Shown here: in pieces, positions 43,410 to 53,454 of the stretch
How positions within the stretch are numbered: the stretch's first letter is position 1
Layout: the number at the start of each line of letters is the position of its first letter
NCBI GenBank assembly: GCA_018335295.1
Contig: JAGXKI010000002.1
Coordinates: 66,643 to 124,037, forward strand
From: a bacterium
GTDB taxonomy: Bacteria > Acidobacteriota > Aminicenantia > Aminicenantales > Aminicenantaceae
DNA: 57,395 nucleotides
Reading direction: 5' to 3'
The notes under the pieces: model-generated
The model's database searches: none
The model's input: the letters and a program-made list of their open reading frames with translations, nothing else
What the model was told of the DNA's origin: nothing
Program-made: the position numbers and the translations under genes

Positions 43410-44730
43410 AAAAATCAAATCTGTATTAACTGACTTGATGTCCGCTATTCAGGCTGGAAAGATCTACACAACTAGCCATCCTCGGTATAAGGATTTTATA
43501 GAAAAGGCCTATTCTAGTCTCCAGAATATTTTAAAAACTCAAAAAGAACTGGCTATTGGCATTTTAGATGAAGAAATAGCTTCGGAGAATGAAATATTTT
43601 TTGATTTGAGTCAGAAATTAAAGCCTCTCATACTCTATCTTCAAGAAAGGAACATCCAACGGATTACTTTTTACTCAGGACTGAGACACAACGAGCTAAG
43701 CCAATTCATTTCATTCCTCCTTACCCCACCGAGCGAACTCCCTGCGGACACCTCGGGTGCGCTTATCCGATGGGGAATCCGAAACATAAAGACCGGTAAA
43801 ATAAAAGCACCTTCCTCCAGCCCAAAAGAAATGAAATCTCCAGAAAATCTCTCTCAATATTATGAAAACTCTCTCTATTTCATCTCCCGGTATGCCCAAT
43901 CCATCCTCAAGGGAGAAAATATTGATTATATGGACCTGAAGTTCAATACTTTGAACTTCATAGAAAATTTTGTAGGCCAATATCATCAACTGTTAAACCT
44001 GGAACGGAAGAGTGAGAATGAAATATTCGATCATATGCTGAATGTCTGTATCCTTACTATGCACATCTCATCCCGCTCCGGTTCAGAAAGGGAAGATGTC
44101 CTGGAATTGGGCATCGCCGCCCTCTTCCATGACATTGGAAAAATGTCCTTACCGGCTGAGGATCTTCCCAATCAATCCAAAGTCACTAGGAATAAATCCC
44201 AAATACAAAAGAATCATCCTGTTTTGGGAGCCAAAGTACTTCTCAACTACAAGGAGAGTCTCGGTGTTCTGCCTGCTGTGGTGGCCTTTGAGCATCATCT
44301 CCGGTATGATTTAAAAGAATCCTCTCATTTATCCTTTCCCTATCCCCCTCATGCGGTTTCCCAAATCGTCTCTCTATGCAACACCTACGACCACCAGGCT
44401 TCTCCAAGAAGCCCCCGCCATTTCAATCCCCCCGACCAGATCTACCGTTTTATGAGCAAAGAAAAAGGAGAACAGTTCCACCCTCAATTGATCCAAAATT
44501 TTTTTCAAATCATCGGAGTTTGGCCTCTAGGAACTCTTGTTTCTCTGAGTGACGGACGAACGGCCGTGGTCCGGGGCATTAATGAAGAGGATATATTTTC
44601 CCCCAAGGTTGAAGTGATTTCTTCACCCGAAGGAAAAAAATTCATTGACCTGAGTCAAACGAAAGACATTCGAGTGGAACGGGCCTTAAATCCTCGAGGG
44701 GAAGGAAAAAAATACACTCATCTTTTGTGA
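43402..44730 (+). CDS. HD-GYP-like phosphohydrolase with N-terminal partner domain
   Basis: A 442-residue protein. The N-terminal domain (about 1-130) matches that of the preceding helical-repeat protein (KIYTTSHPRYKDF, LAIGILDEEIASEN, ERNIQRITFYSGLRHNELSQFISFLL). An HD-GYP-like domain follows (about 195-400): H243/D244 in LFHDIGKMSLP, H272, H298/H299 and D303, with D330 in SLCNTYDHQ. Metal residues are kept, but the HHExxDGxGYP loop is altered to HHLRYD...SFPYP, so c-di-GMP cleavage is uncertain. A small beta-rich C-terminal segment (PLGTLVSLSDGRTAVVRG) is usual in HD-GYP proteins. Confidence 0.8.
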   Translation: MSEKIKSVLTDLMSAIQAGKIYTTSHPRYKDFIEKAYSSLQNILKTQKELAIGILDEEIASENEIFFDLSQKLKPLILYLQERNIQRITFYSGLRHNELSQFISFLLTPPSELPADTSGALIRWGIRNIKTGKIKAPSSSPKEMKSPENLSQYYENSLYFISRYAQSILKGENIDYMDLKFNTLNFIENFVGQYHQLLNLERKSENEIFDHMLNVCILTMHISSRSGSEREDVLELGIAALFHDIGKMSLPAEDLPNQSKVTRNKSQIQKNHPVLGAKVLLNYKESLGVLPAVVAFEHHLRYDLKESSHLSFPYPPHAVSQIVSLCNTYDHQASPRSPRHFNPPDQIYRFMSKEKGEQFHPQLIQNFFQIIGVWPLGTLVSLSDGRTAVVRGINEEDIFSPKVEVISSPEGKKFIDLSQTKDIRVERALNPRGEGKKYTHLL

Positions 44731-44750
44731 TCGAACTGTAGAAAGATAAT

Positions 44751-47030
44751 TCATTCAGGCTTTTCTTTTTCTTCTTTAGACCGGACCATGATTACAGAAA
44801 CCGAAGTCCTGTCAGCGACCTGATCGGGGATAGACCCAAAAAGCCACCGCCTCACCGCCCACTCTTCAGAAGCTCCCATCACGATGAGGTCATGGTCTAA
44901 AGACTCCTTAACGATAGCAGAGACGATATCCGTATTTAAAACCACTCTTTCCTCAGCAGGAACATTGACTTTGTCCAGAGTTTCCCTGACAAATTCTCGA
45001 GCTTTATCCTGAAATAAATTCAGACTTTCTCGTTCAAACTCAGAGCTGGAAGCTGCCATCCCTTTTCCTACCTGAACGTTCAAAGCAGTCAAGGATGCCC
45101 CCCATTCTTTGGCCAGTTCAAAGGCAAGTTCCAACCCCAGCAATGCGTGGGGACCGCCGCTTACGGGAACCAGAATACGCCGGATGTTCTGTAATCCTCT
45201 GTCTTTGAGAACCACCACATTTTCTTTGGCGATTCTAATGACCCCTACCACATTGGGGCGACGTGCTGAAGACATCCGGGCTTCCCCTTTCCATCCCATC
45301 ACGATAAGGTCAGGGTTCTCCATATCCACGACCCCCAGGATAGCGGAGGGAATGTTGTGAGCCACGATGGCACTGGGACGGGCTCGAACTCCTTGTTCAG
45401 ATGAATGCTTGGAAGCCACATCCAAGAGAGATTTTTTTTCTTTTCTCAGATCTTCATACTCCTGCCGACCTGCTTCCAACGGAGTTTGCATAGGCACACT
45501 GATCACGTGAATCAGCCTCAACAGAGCTCCCCTATTTTTTGCAAAAATCGTACTTATTTTCAGAAGAGAACGTTCGGTTTCGGGATTGGCTAAAGGAACC
45601 AATACCTTAGGAAAGGTTTCTCTCCGGGCCGCTATGTATTCTTCCGCTCTGGCCACAAGAGGCTTAACTAATTTCTGTTTCAGAAGAATAGAAGAAGCCC
45701 CTACCAGCTGCTTCTTTTTGCGCATGAACAAAACATACCAGATTAAGCTTACCGCTATGATCAAATATCCTACAATCAAAGTCATCCGAGTGGTATTTAC
45801 AATCACAAACACACACCCGGACATTCCAGCTAAAGGAACAAGGGGAAACAGAGGAGTTCGAAAGCTGGGTCGGTACCAATCTAATCTGGCATATCTCATC
45901 ACCATAGAAGCTAAAGCAATGAGTAAATAAAGAATAAGGCTTAAAAATCCTGCCACTTCAGCTAAAAACTCCAGGTGATTCCCTAAAATTAGCACCAGTA
46001 AAGCTGTCACTCCCATGGTGACTGAAATAGAGCAGTAAGGGGTTCGGAAACGAGAATGAATCTGATTGAACCACTCAGGCAGCAGTTGGTCTCTTCCCAT
46101 AGCAAAACTCACTCTAGATGCCGCCATCACACTGGCATTGGCGGATGAGACCGTGGCTAAAATTCCCCCTAACAGCACCAATAAATAGCCTCCTCTTCCA
46201 ATAAGCTCTTTGGACAACTGCATCAACACGGTCTCTTGGGCCATACTGGGATCGCTGTAAGATTTCAATCCCAATATGCAAAAAACCACCAAACAGTAAA
46301 TTAAAGTGACGAGGATCACAGATCCCACCAGTGATACCGGTAAATTTCGGTTTGGATTCCGGATTTCTTCAGAAACAGCTGAGATCTCAGCAAAACCCAA
46401 AAATGTGACAAAAAGAATAGGCAGGGTTATCAAAACACCTTGGAAACCGATTTCCGGAGGCACAAACGGAGAAAGATATTCCAATTTTATTGAAAAAACA
46501 GCAAACAGAATAAATGTGACCAACACAAACAAAAGCAAACCCACTATGAGGGTTTGGGTTCCTCCTGTTTCTCTTGCCCCGATGAAATTCAACAACCCCA
46601 AAAGGGCGATCATGATTAAAGCAATCAAAGTGGGAGAACCTCCCAGCACATCTCCCATATAATGACCGAATCCGATCATATAGAATGCGGAAGCAAACAT
46701 AAGGCTCAACCACAAAGCCCATCCAATAATGGAACCAACCAGGGGTCCAAAGGCCCTCACTACAAAAAGATACCCACCCCCTGCATACGGCATACCCGTG
46801 GATAATTCTGCCATACACAGAGCAATCAAAACAGCAATAAAACCGCAAATCACAAAAGACAACAGAACCGCGGGACCGGCTTTGTTGGCGACAATTCCTG
46901 GAAGAATGAAGATGCCGGCACCGATCATAGTGCCGATACCCACCGAAATGGCTGCTCCCAGACTTAAATCCCGGTGCAGACGAGCGGAAGATCTGGAAGA
47001 AACTTTTTTATTATGGGGATTTTTAGACAT
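44751..47030 (-). CDS. APC-family amino acid permease fused to two UspA domains
   Basis: A 759-residue membrane protein. Residues about 20-445 form a twelve-segment APC transporter; the first segment has the family motif GIGTMIGAGIFILPG. Two universal-stress-protein domains follow (about 470-615 and 620-755), with NPDLIVMGWKG in the first and HDLIVMGASEEWAVRRWLFGSIPDQVADRTSVSVIMV in the second. The second domain shows the ATP-binding type glycine pattern. The tandem Usp module probably senses nucleotide or energy state and adjusts uptake. It fits with the proteases of the region, taking up the amino acids they release. Confidence 0.9.
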   Translation of the reverse strand: MSKNPHNKKVSSRSSARLHRDLSLGAAISVGIGTMIGAGIFILPGIVANKAGPAVLLSFVICGFIAVLIALCMAELSTGMPYAGGGYLFVVRAFGPLVGSIIGWALWLSLMFASAFYMIGFGHYMGDVLGGSPTLIALIMIALLGLLNFIGARETGGTQTLIVGLLLFVLVTFILFAVFSIKLEYLSPFVPPEIGFQGVLITLPILFVTFLGFAEISAVSEEIRNPNRNLPVSLVGSVILVTLIYCLVVFCILGLKSYSDPSMAQETVLMQLSKELIGRGGYLLVLLGGILATVSSANASVMAASRVSFAMGRDQLLPEWFNQIHSRFRTPYCSISVTMGVTALLVLILGNHLEFLAEVAGFLSLILYLLIALASMVMRYARLDWYRPSFRTPLFPLVPLAGMSGCVFVIVNTTRMTLIVGYLIIAVSLIWYVLFMRKKKQLVGASSILLKQKLVKPLVARAEEYIAARRETFPKVLVPLANPETERSLLKISTIFAKNRGALLRLIHVISVPMQTPLEAGRQEYEDLRKEKKSLLDVASKHSSEQGVRARPSAIVAHNIPSAILGVVDMENPDLIVMGWKGEARMSSARRPNVVGVIRIAKENVVVLKDRGLQNIRRILVPVSGGPHALLGLELAFELAKEWGASLTALNVQVGKGMAASSSEFERESLNLFQDKAREFVRETLDKVNVPAEERVVLNTDIVSAIVKESLDHDLIVMGASEEWAVRRWLFGSIPDQVADRTSVSVIMVRSKEEKEKPE

Positions 47031-47115
47031 TATTTTTTCTCTAACTGGAGTTTGGAATACTCAACAGGAAACCAAATTTAACTTCGTTCTCTCTGGGTCT
47101 AAAACCCAATCATTT

Positions 47116-50100
47116 TTATTTCTTTTTCACAGGATAAGGAGGTCTTTCCAATTTCCTTGGAGGATTTTCTTTGAGTTTTTTTAGGACAACCTGAATAGCT
47201 TTTTCCAACTGAGGATCCCTTCCTTCAATCACCTCTTTAGGAGTCTGATTCACTTCGATATCCGGAGGAACTCCTTCATTTTCCACCACCCAACCTTTCT
47301 CTGTCCATATGGCCAGGTTAGGAGCAGTAACATACCCTCCGTCCATCAATACCGGAAACCCCAGAGTTCCCACTAATCCTCCCCAGGTTCTCTTCCCGAT
47401 CAATTCTCCCATATTAAGCTTTCGGAACATCCATGGAAGCAAATCTCCTCCAGAGCCGGCGGTTTCATTAATCAACATGACCTTGGGTCCCTGAATGGAG
47501 GCACTGGGAGTTTTAAGGTCAGCTCCATACCTCATCGCCCAATAACAGATAAAGGGGCGCCGGAGAATATCAATGTAATAATCCGCTACCTGACCGCCTC
47601 CGTTAAACCGCTCATCAATGATGATGGCCTCTTTATGAGATTGAGGGAAAAAGTACCTTTTGAAATAGGTATGTCCTAAAGTGGTGGTATTGGGCACATA
47701 CACATAGGCCACCCTTCCATCGGTAGCTTCATCCACCTTTTCAATATTCTTTTCCACCCAATACCGGTTGCGAAGAGCACTCTCACTCTCAACAGGAACC
47801 ACCTGGACGGTTCGAGAGCCACTTCCATCCGGATGGGGCCCTACTCTCAGTTCCACAATTTTTCCTGCGGTGTTCTCAAATCGGCTAAAAAGATTGGTGG
47901 GGGGACGGATTTCCTTCCCTTCCACAGCCAACAGATACTCTCCTTGTTTTACAGCTACTCCGGGTTCTGTGAGAGGGGAACGCAAATGGGGATTCCAGTT
48001 CAAACCACCGTAGACCTTTTTGAACCGATAGCGTCCGTTCTCCACAGAATAATCAGCTCCCAGGAGGCCTCCCGGAACTTTCTGGGGCTCTCCCGCTGTA
48101 TCTCCTCCGCCCACTCGATGGTGTCCCACTCTCAATTCACTGCACATCCACTGGATGAGGCGGTTCAAATCACTCCGGCAGGAAAGATGAGGGAGAAATT
48201 GGGAATACTTCCGGCGCATGTCCTTCCAATCGACTCCATGCATATTGGGAGCATAGAAATAGTCCCGGTTGATCCGCCAGGCTTCATGGAAAATCTGTTT
48301 CCATTCTTTTCGGGGTTCAATGTGTACTTCCACAGCCTCTGTTTCCATCTTTCCTTCTCCGGGCTTGATCTTTTTTCCTGAAGGAACAATTCCCCATGTT
48401 TTTCCTGAATGATAAAGAACCTTCTTCTTGTTGAAACTCACTTTATAACTGTCCACCTGAGAAAGAATCACTTCATCCTTTCTCTCGTCCAGATTAAAAT
48501 AATGGAGTTTGGTCCCTTTGGCTTTGGGTCCTCCGCTCATGGGAGGAGCTTCCATGTAATACAGTCTTCCTTCCTCCCCTACTTGGAGGTCAAAATAATT
48601 TCCTTCGGGAATAGGAAGAGAAAGAATCCGGAAATTCAGCCGGTCAAAGTGGATTTCACACTTCTTTTCAGGTTCTTTTTCTGAGGAGTTCTCTTCCTTC
48701 TCGAGAACTTCCTCTTCATCACTCTCCTTGGCTAACGGAGAGGGAATATCCTTCCTTAATACGGCCAGGTAGATGGAACGGGTCATCTCCATATCCGCGC
48801 TGGACATAGCGAACCAATGTTTGACCGGGCCCGCGTCAGTAGAAGAGAAAAAGTAAAGATATTTTCCACTCTTATCGAAAACAGGGTCGCTGACATCGCT
48901 CATCCCATCGGTCACGGCATAGGATTTGTCTTTTTCTAAAGAATACACATAGACTCTTTGAATATAGGCCTGAGTGTTCAGAGTGTAGGCAATCCACCTG
49001 GAATCCGGAGACCATACCCCTCTGAGGGTTTTCATGCCGCTGGGTCCATACAGGTATTCGGAAGCAATTTTTGTCACTTCTTCACTCGCAATGTCCACCC
49101 AGTAAAGAGACCAGGAATTATCGGTAAAAGTCAGTTTTTGACTATCCGGAGACCATACCGGGTCTTCATAAAATCCAGCTCCGTTGACCTCAATCTTTTT
49201 GACTTCTCCCTCTTCTAAATCTTTAATATGCAATTGATACTCTCTGGACTCATCTGAAAAATAAGCCATGTGTTTCCCATCGGGCGACCAGGAAGGGGAA
49301 CATTCATGGACTCCTGGAGAAGAGGTCAAATTCCGGGGATCCCCTTTTTCTGCAGGGACAGTCACAATTTCTCCCCTGAACTCAAAAACCCCTCGGGCTC
49401 CAGAGGGAGAAATGGAGGAATCACGTATATAACGGGAACCTTTAACATAGCGGGAACGAACTTCCTGCAAATCGGCAGCCGCTCCTATGGTTAGTCTGCG
49501 GCTTTTTTTCTGGGGGATATCGTAAATATGGAGGTATCCCCCTTTCTCAAACACAATGGCTTCTTCTCCAGCTCCCGCATTTAAAACTGGAAAATCAGTG
49601 AAAAAAGTGAGCTGTTGGATCTTTTGAGAATTCAAATCATAACAGAAAAGGTTGAACTCCCCGTTGCGGTCGGAACGGAAGTATATTTTATCTCCAATCC
49701 ACATGGGATCCGTATCGTTGCAGCGTCCTTCGGGTTGAGGAATCATCCGGACAGAATAATCCTCGAACCTGAAGATTTTTATCTTGGACACGGTCCCGCC
49801 TCGGTAGTACTTCCACTGATGGAAAGCTTCATACAAAGGGGTGTAAGCCAGTTGAGAGCCATCCGGGGAATAGGCGGCTTTATAAGCCCGGGGCAGCTTG
49901 AGTTTCTGGGGAAATCCTCCCTCCATCGAAACGGTAAATAACTGGCTGTGCCTCCGGGTAAAACTAAAACGGGAAGAAATAAAAAGAACTGATTCCCCAT
50001 CGGGAGTGAACCCTCGGACGATATCCCTTTGAGGATGCCAGGTCAAACGCTGGGGAACTCCTCCTTCAGCCGGAACGATATACACATCCGTATTTCCATC

Positions 50101-50370
50101 GTATTGAGCGCTGAATGCAACCCATTTCCCGTCCGGCGAAAATACAGGATGGGACTCCACCCCTTCATCAGAGGTCAAACGCTGAGCTTTATTTCCGTTT
50201 ATATCTGTTATCCAGAGGTCTTCGGCGTACACAAAGGCCACTTGATTCTCACTCATAGCCGGTTGATTGAGCATCCGAGTGTCATGGATATTAACCCCAT
50301 TCAAAGAAAGAGGAAAAATATTAAGGATCAAAAATAAAAAACTAAGAATAAAGGGGAATGATTTTTTCAT
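47116..50370 (-). CDS. Tricorn-type protease, secreted
   Basis: A 1084-residue protein with a signal peptide (FILSFLFLILNIFPLSLNG). Order: a WD40/TolB-like beta-propeller (SDEGVESHPVFSPDGKWVAFSA, repeated SPDGK/SPDS motifs), a second propeller, a linker rich in Glu/Lys (about 565-590), a helical C1 domain, a PDZ domain, and an S41 catalytic domain with the nucleophile serine in NETAGSGGDLLPW. Tricorn cleaves oligopeptides produced by other proteases; here it is exported. GGAGGCGGCT before the ATG at 50370 fixes the start. It lies 62 bp downstream of the BNR-repeat gene in the same direction. Confidence 0.93.
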   Translation of the reverse strand: MKKSFPFILSFLFLILNIFPLSLNGVNIHDTRMLNQPAMSENQVAFVYAEDLWITDINGNKAQRLTSDEGVESHPVFSPDGKWVAFSAQYDGNTDVYIVPAEGGVPQRLTWHPQRDIVRGFTPDGESVLFISSRFSFTRRHSQLFTVSMEGGFPQKLKLPRAYKAAYSPDGSQLAYTPLYEAFHQWKYYRGGTVSKIKIFRFEDYSVRMIPQPEGRCNDTDPMWIGDKIYFRSDRNGEFNLFCYDLNSQKIQQLTFFTDFPVLNAGAGEEAIVFEKGGYLHIYDIPQKKSRRLTIGAAADLQEVRSRYVKGSRYIRDSSISPSGARGVFEFRGEIVTVPAEKGDPRNLTSSPGVHECSPSWSPDGKHMAYFSDESREYQLHIKDLEEGEVKKIEVNGAGFYEDPVWSPDSQKLTFTDNSWSLYWVDIASEEVTKIASEYLYGPSGMKTLRGVWSPDSRWIAYTLNTQAYIQRVYVYSLEKDKSYAVTDGMSDVSDPVFDKSGKYLYFFSSTDAGPVKHWFAMSSADMEMTRSIYLAVLRKDIPSPLAKESDEEEVLEKEENSSEKEPEKKCEIHFDRLNFRILSLPIPEGNYFDLQVGEEGRLYYMEAPPMSGGPKAKGTKLHYFNLDERKDEVILSQVDSYKVSFNKKKVLYHSGKTWGIVPSGKKIKPGEGKMETEAVEVHIEPRKEWKQIFHEAWRINRDYFYAPNMHGVDWKDMRRKYSQFLPHLSCRSDLNRLIQWMCSELRVGHHRVGGGDTAGEPQKVPGGLLGADYSVENGRYRFKKVYGGLNWNPHLRSPLTEPGVAVKQGEYLLAVEGKEIRPPTNLFSRFENTAGKIVELRVGPHPDGSGSRTVQVVPVESESALRNRYWVEKNIEKVDEATDGRVAYVYVPNTTTLGHTYFKRYFFPQSHKEAIIIDERFNGGGQVADYYIDILRRPFICYWAMRYGADLKTPSASIQGPKVMLINETAGSGGDLLPWMFRKLNMGELIGKRTWGGLVGTLGFPVLMDGGYVTAPNLAIWTEKGWVVENEGVPPDIEVNQTPKEVIEGRDPQLEKAIQVVLKKLKENPPRKLERPPYPVKKK

Positions 50371-50432
50371 AGCCGCCTCCACCTAAGAAGAATTTTCATT
50401 TATGTGAATAGTTTTAAGAATTTCCCTGCCGT

Positions 50433-53150
50433 TCAATGAGATGATCTCAATCCCGGCATCTCCAATATCTTGAACTTTTTCTTCATTTTCTTTCCTTTCA
50501 CTTCCAGTATAGCCAGGTACTCTCCGGGGGATACTTTTTCCCCAAATTTTCTTCCAAAAAGTCGGCCGTACTTTTCCAACATCCTCTTCTTTCTTTCCTT
50601 TTCTTTTTTTGTCAATTCCATCCGCATATCCCATACCACTCTGTTGAATCCCTTGTTGGTGGAACCCTCTAGAGTGCGGATTTCCTTCCCATAAGGATCG
50701 GTGATGAGGATTTTTATCTTTCCCTCCACATCATTTTTCAGATAATAATTGACAACTATCCCCTGGGCATCGTTGGGGGCTCTGAAATGTCGATCCCCAT
50801 ACAAACCTCCGCTTTTCTGGGATTCCCACTGGATTTGGGGGTCAATGGCAAAAAGATAAGCATCCTGGGAAAGGATTTTGGAATTTATCTCCTGCAGAGG
50901 AGAGATATCAGTAATGAATAGGCCTCTTCCATGGGTGGCGACAACCAAATCATTTTCCCGGGGATGGATGCGCAGGTCATGCACCGCGTTGGTGGGCATG
51001 TTGTTTTCCATCCGAACCCATTTTCGGCCGCCATCTATGGAAACATAAACGGCCATGTCTGTTCCTATAAAAAGTAGATTGGGGTTCTTCCGGTCTTCTC
51101 TGACAACGTTGATCGATTCATCTGGAAGATTCCCGGATATATCGGTCCAGGTTTCTCCATAATCGGTGGTTTTGTAGAGAAACGGCCGGAAATCATCCCT
51201 TCTGTATCCGGTTTTGCACACATAAGCTGTGCCTTCTTTATGAGAAGAAGAGACCACCCGGCTCACCCAGTAGTTTCCGGGGGCTCCTGCCTCTTGGAGA
51301 TTCTTCGTCACATCAGTCCAGTTCGCTCCCCCATCCTTTGTCACATGCACTTTTCCATCATCTGTTCCCACCCAAATGAGGCCGGGAGTTAACGGGGACT
51401 CAGAAATGGTGGTTATGGTGCAGTACTGGATATTTCCTTTCCCCGCAATCTTAACCGGATCATTGGTGGTCAAATCAGGGCTGATTTCCTGCCAGCTGTC
51501 TCCCTGATTCATGGATCGAAACAGCACGTTTCCTCCGAAATAAATCACATGCGAATTATGGGGAGAAATCAGGATCGGAGAATTCCAGTTAAACCGGTAG
51601 GAATTTTCACCTTCTTTTTGGGGACGGATGCTTTCTCTCACCCACATTTTTTGATCCACGATTTGGATATTTCCAAACTGGGACTCATTGTAGAGCCAGC
51701 GGCTGTTTTGGGGATCCACTTGATTATAAAATCCATCTCCCCCTCCAACTTTTACCCAGTCATCCAGAGTAATCTCTCCTGAAAGGCTGTTGCTAGGTCC
51801 TCTCCAGGACCCATTATCCTGGAGGCCGCCGTAGATTCGATAAGGTCTTTCCATATCCAATCCCACGGCATAATACTGGGCCAGAGGAAGGTTGTCATAA
51901 AAATCCCATGTTTTTCCTTTATCATAAGTGACACACAACCCTCCATCATTTCCCAGAATCATATGTTTCGGGTTCTGAGGATCAATCCATAGGGCATGCT
52001 GGTCCGCATGAACACTGTGGGCCAGATTCTGAGGCCTTTCCTCTCCCCAGGTTTTTCCTCCATCGGTGGAGTGATAGAGCACGATACTGAGGACATAAAT
52101 GTTTTGATCATCTTGAGGGTCGATGCGGATCTGTCCGTAATAATAACCCGGATGTCCTCCAATATCATCATCCTTGGCGTTCATTTTCTTCCAGCTTTTT
52201 CCTCCATCTTCTGAACGGTAGACCTCTCCTCCAATCTTTCTTTTCTGAGGCTCTTTCCCCTGATTGCGGTCCTGTTCAGCCTCTTCTTTGGTGGGGGGTC
52301 TCTTATTGCAGTTTTCCACGGTGGCATAAACAATATCCGGATTTTGAGGATAAACATCCAGCCCGATGCGTCCAATCTTTCCACCGGGAAGACCTCCACC
52401 CAGTTTGGTCCAGGTCTCTCCGGCATCTGTGGATTTGTAAATATCACTTCCTTCCCCTCCGGCTTCAAAATGCCAGGGCAACCGTTGTTTTTCATAAGAA
52501 GCGGCATAAAGGATATCCGGATTGGATGGGTCCATGGCCACATCCACCACTCCTGTTTTTTCATTGACATAAAGCACTTTTTCCCAGCTCTCTCCACCGT
52601 CTGTGGTTTTATACAATCCTCTCTCTGGATTAAATGAATACAAATGTCCCAAAGCAGCCACATACACGATATCCGGGTTTTGAGGATGGATCACGATCCT
52701 CCCTACGTGGTGGGATTCTTTCAATCCCATATGTGTCCAGGTCTTTCCTTGGTCTGTGGACTTATAAACTCCATTTCCCCAGTAGACACTCCGGGAATTA
52801 TTGGCTTCTCCCGTTCCTGCCCAAATGATACCGGCATCAGAAGGAGCCACCGCGATATCTCCGAGAGAAATCACACTCTGATCATCAAAAATGGGCTGGA
52901 ATGTGGTGCCATTATTGACTGTCTTCCATAATCCTCCAGAGGCTGCAGCCACGTAAAAAGTGTTTTTCTGTTGGGGAGAGACCGCAATATCTACAATTCT
53001 TCCGCCTTGACGAGCGGGTCCGATCGCCCGATAGCTGAAAAATTTGAGCATATCTTCATCAAAAACTGGAGTGTTTTCTTCAAATCCATATCCGAGTGAA
53101 AACACCAAGCCCAAAATAAAAACCATACTGAGAACAAAATTTTTTTTCAT
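50433..53150 (-). CDS. Secreted VPS10/sortilin-like BNR-repeat protein
   Basis: A 905-residue protein with a signal peptide (FVLSMVFILGLVFSLGYG). About eleven Asp-box/BNR motifs of the S-x-D-G-G-x-T-W type (KSTDQGKTW, KTTDGGESW, HSTDGGKTW, VTKDGGANW and others) form a ten-bladed-type propeller like sortilin VPS10 domains. A C-terminal beta-sandwich region starts near 790 (YYLKNDVEGKIKILITDPYGKEIRTLEG). Proteins of this type are abundant in Acidobacteriota-like and Bacteroidota genomes and are usually annotated only as glycosyl hydrolase; no sialidase active site is visible. AGGAAT precedes the ATG. Role unknown, possibly binding extracellular polymer. Confidence 0.85.
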   Translation of the reverse strand: MKKNFVLSMVFILGLVFSLGYGFEENTPVFDEDMLKFFSYRAIGPARQGGRIVDIAVSPQQKNTFYVAAASGGLWKTVNNGTTFQPIFDDQSVISLGDIAVAPSDAGIIWAGTGEANNSRSVYWGNGVYKSTDQGKTWTHMGLKESHHVGRIVIHPQNPDIVYVAALGHLYSFNPERGLYKTTDGGESWEKVLYVNEKTGVVDVAMDPSNPDILYAASYEKQRLPWHFEAGGEGSDIYKSTDAGETWTKLGGGLPGGKIGRIGLDVYPQNPDIVYATVENCNKRPPTKEEAEQDRNQGKEPQKRKIGGEVYRSEDGGKSWKKMNAKDDDIGGHPGYYYGQIRIDPQDDQNIYVLSIVLYHSTDGGKTWGEERPQNLAHSVHADQHALWIDPQNPKHMILGNDGGLCVTYDKGKTWDFYDNLPLAQYYAVGLDMERPYRIYGGLQDNGSWRGPSNSLSGEITLDDWVKVGGGDGFYNQVDPQNSRWLYNESQFGNIQIVDQKMWVRESIRPQKEGENSYRFNWNSPILISPHNSHVIYFGGNVLFRSMNQGDSWQEISPDLTTNDPVKIAGKGNIQYCTITTISESPLTPGLIWVGTDDGKVHVTKDGGANWTDVTKNLQEAGAPGNYWVSRVVSSSHKEGTAYVCKTGYRRDDFRPFLYKTTDYGETWTDISGNLPDESINVVREDRKNPNLLFIGTDMAVYVSIDGGRKWVRMENNMPTNAVHDLRIHPRENDLVVATHGRGLFITDISPLQEINSKILSQDAYLFAIDPQIQWESQKSGGLYGDRHFRAPNDAQGIVVNYYLKNDVEGKIKILITDPYGKEIRTLEGSTNKGFNRVVWDMRMELTKKEKERKKRMLEKYGRLFGRKFGEKVSPGEYLAILEVKGKKMKKKFKILEMPGLRSSH

Positions 53151-53454
53151 GATAATTTATTCCTTTCTTCATAAAGATAAAAGGGGCAACCAAATGAAAT
53201 GAAAAGCTCCACCTTTCTCCTCGAAATATGTTCATTCATCTTTATACGCAAATTATTCCAAAACATTATCACGATTTCAGAGTCAAAAGCAAGATTTAAT
53301 AACGGGAATAGTTCAGGCTAAATTCATATTGAAAATTTATAAATGAATCGGGGAAGAGAGATTCGTTCTCTAGATACCTAATGATCCAAATGATACTGGA
53401 ATCAGTAAACTTGTTTTTATATAATAGGCCCAAATAAATTAAAAAGAGGTAATC
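53151..53454. other. 304-bp divergent intergenic region
   Basis: The spacer separates the BNR-repeat gene from the RidA gene and is AT-rich without coding sequence. On the plus strand a perfect TATAAT occurs at 53420-53425 but its -35 is poor. On the minus strand TATAAA occurs about 80 bp upstream of the BNR gene, also without a good -35. No strong palindrome was found. Confidence 0.35.

Noticed and set aside
50383-50634. A minus-strand open frame of 83 codons between the tricorn and BNR genes
   Set aside because: It overlaps the 3' end of the BNR gene in another frame, is unusually Lys/Arg/Glu-rich as expected from a shadow of AT-rich coding sequence, and has no family signature.
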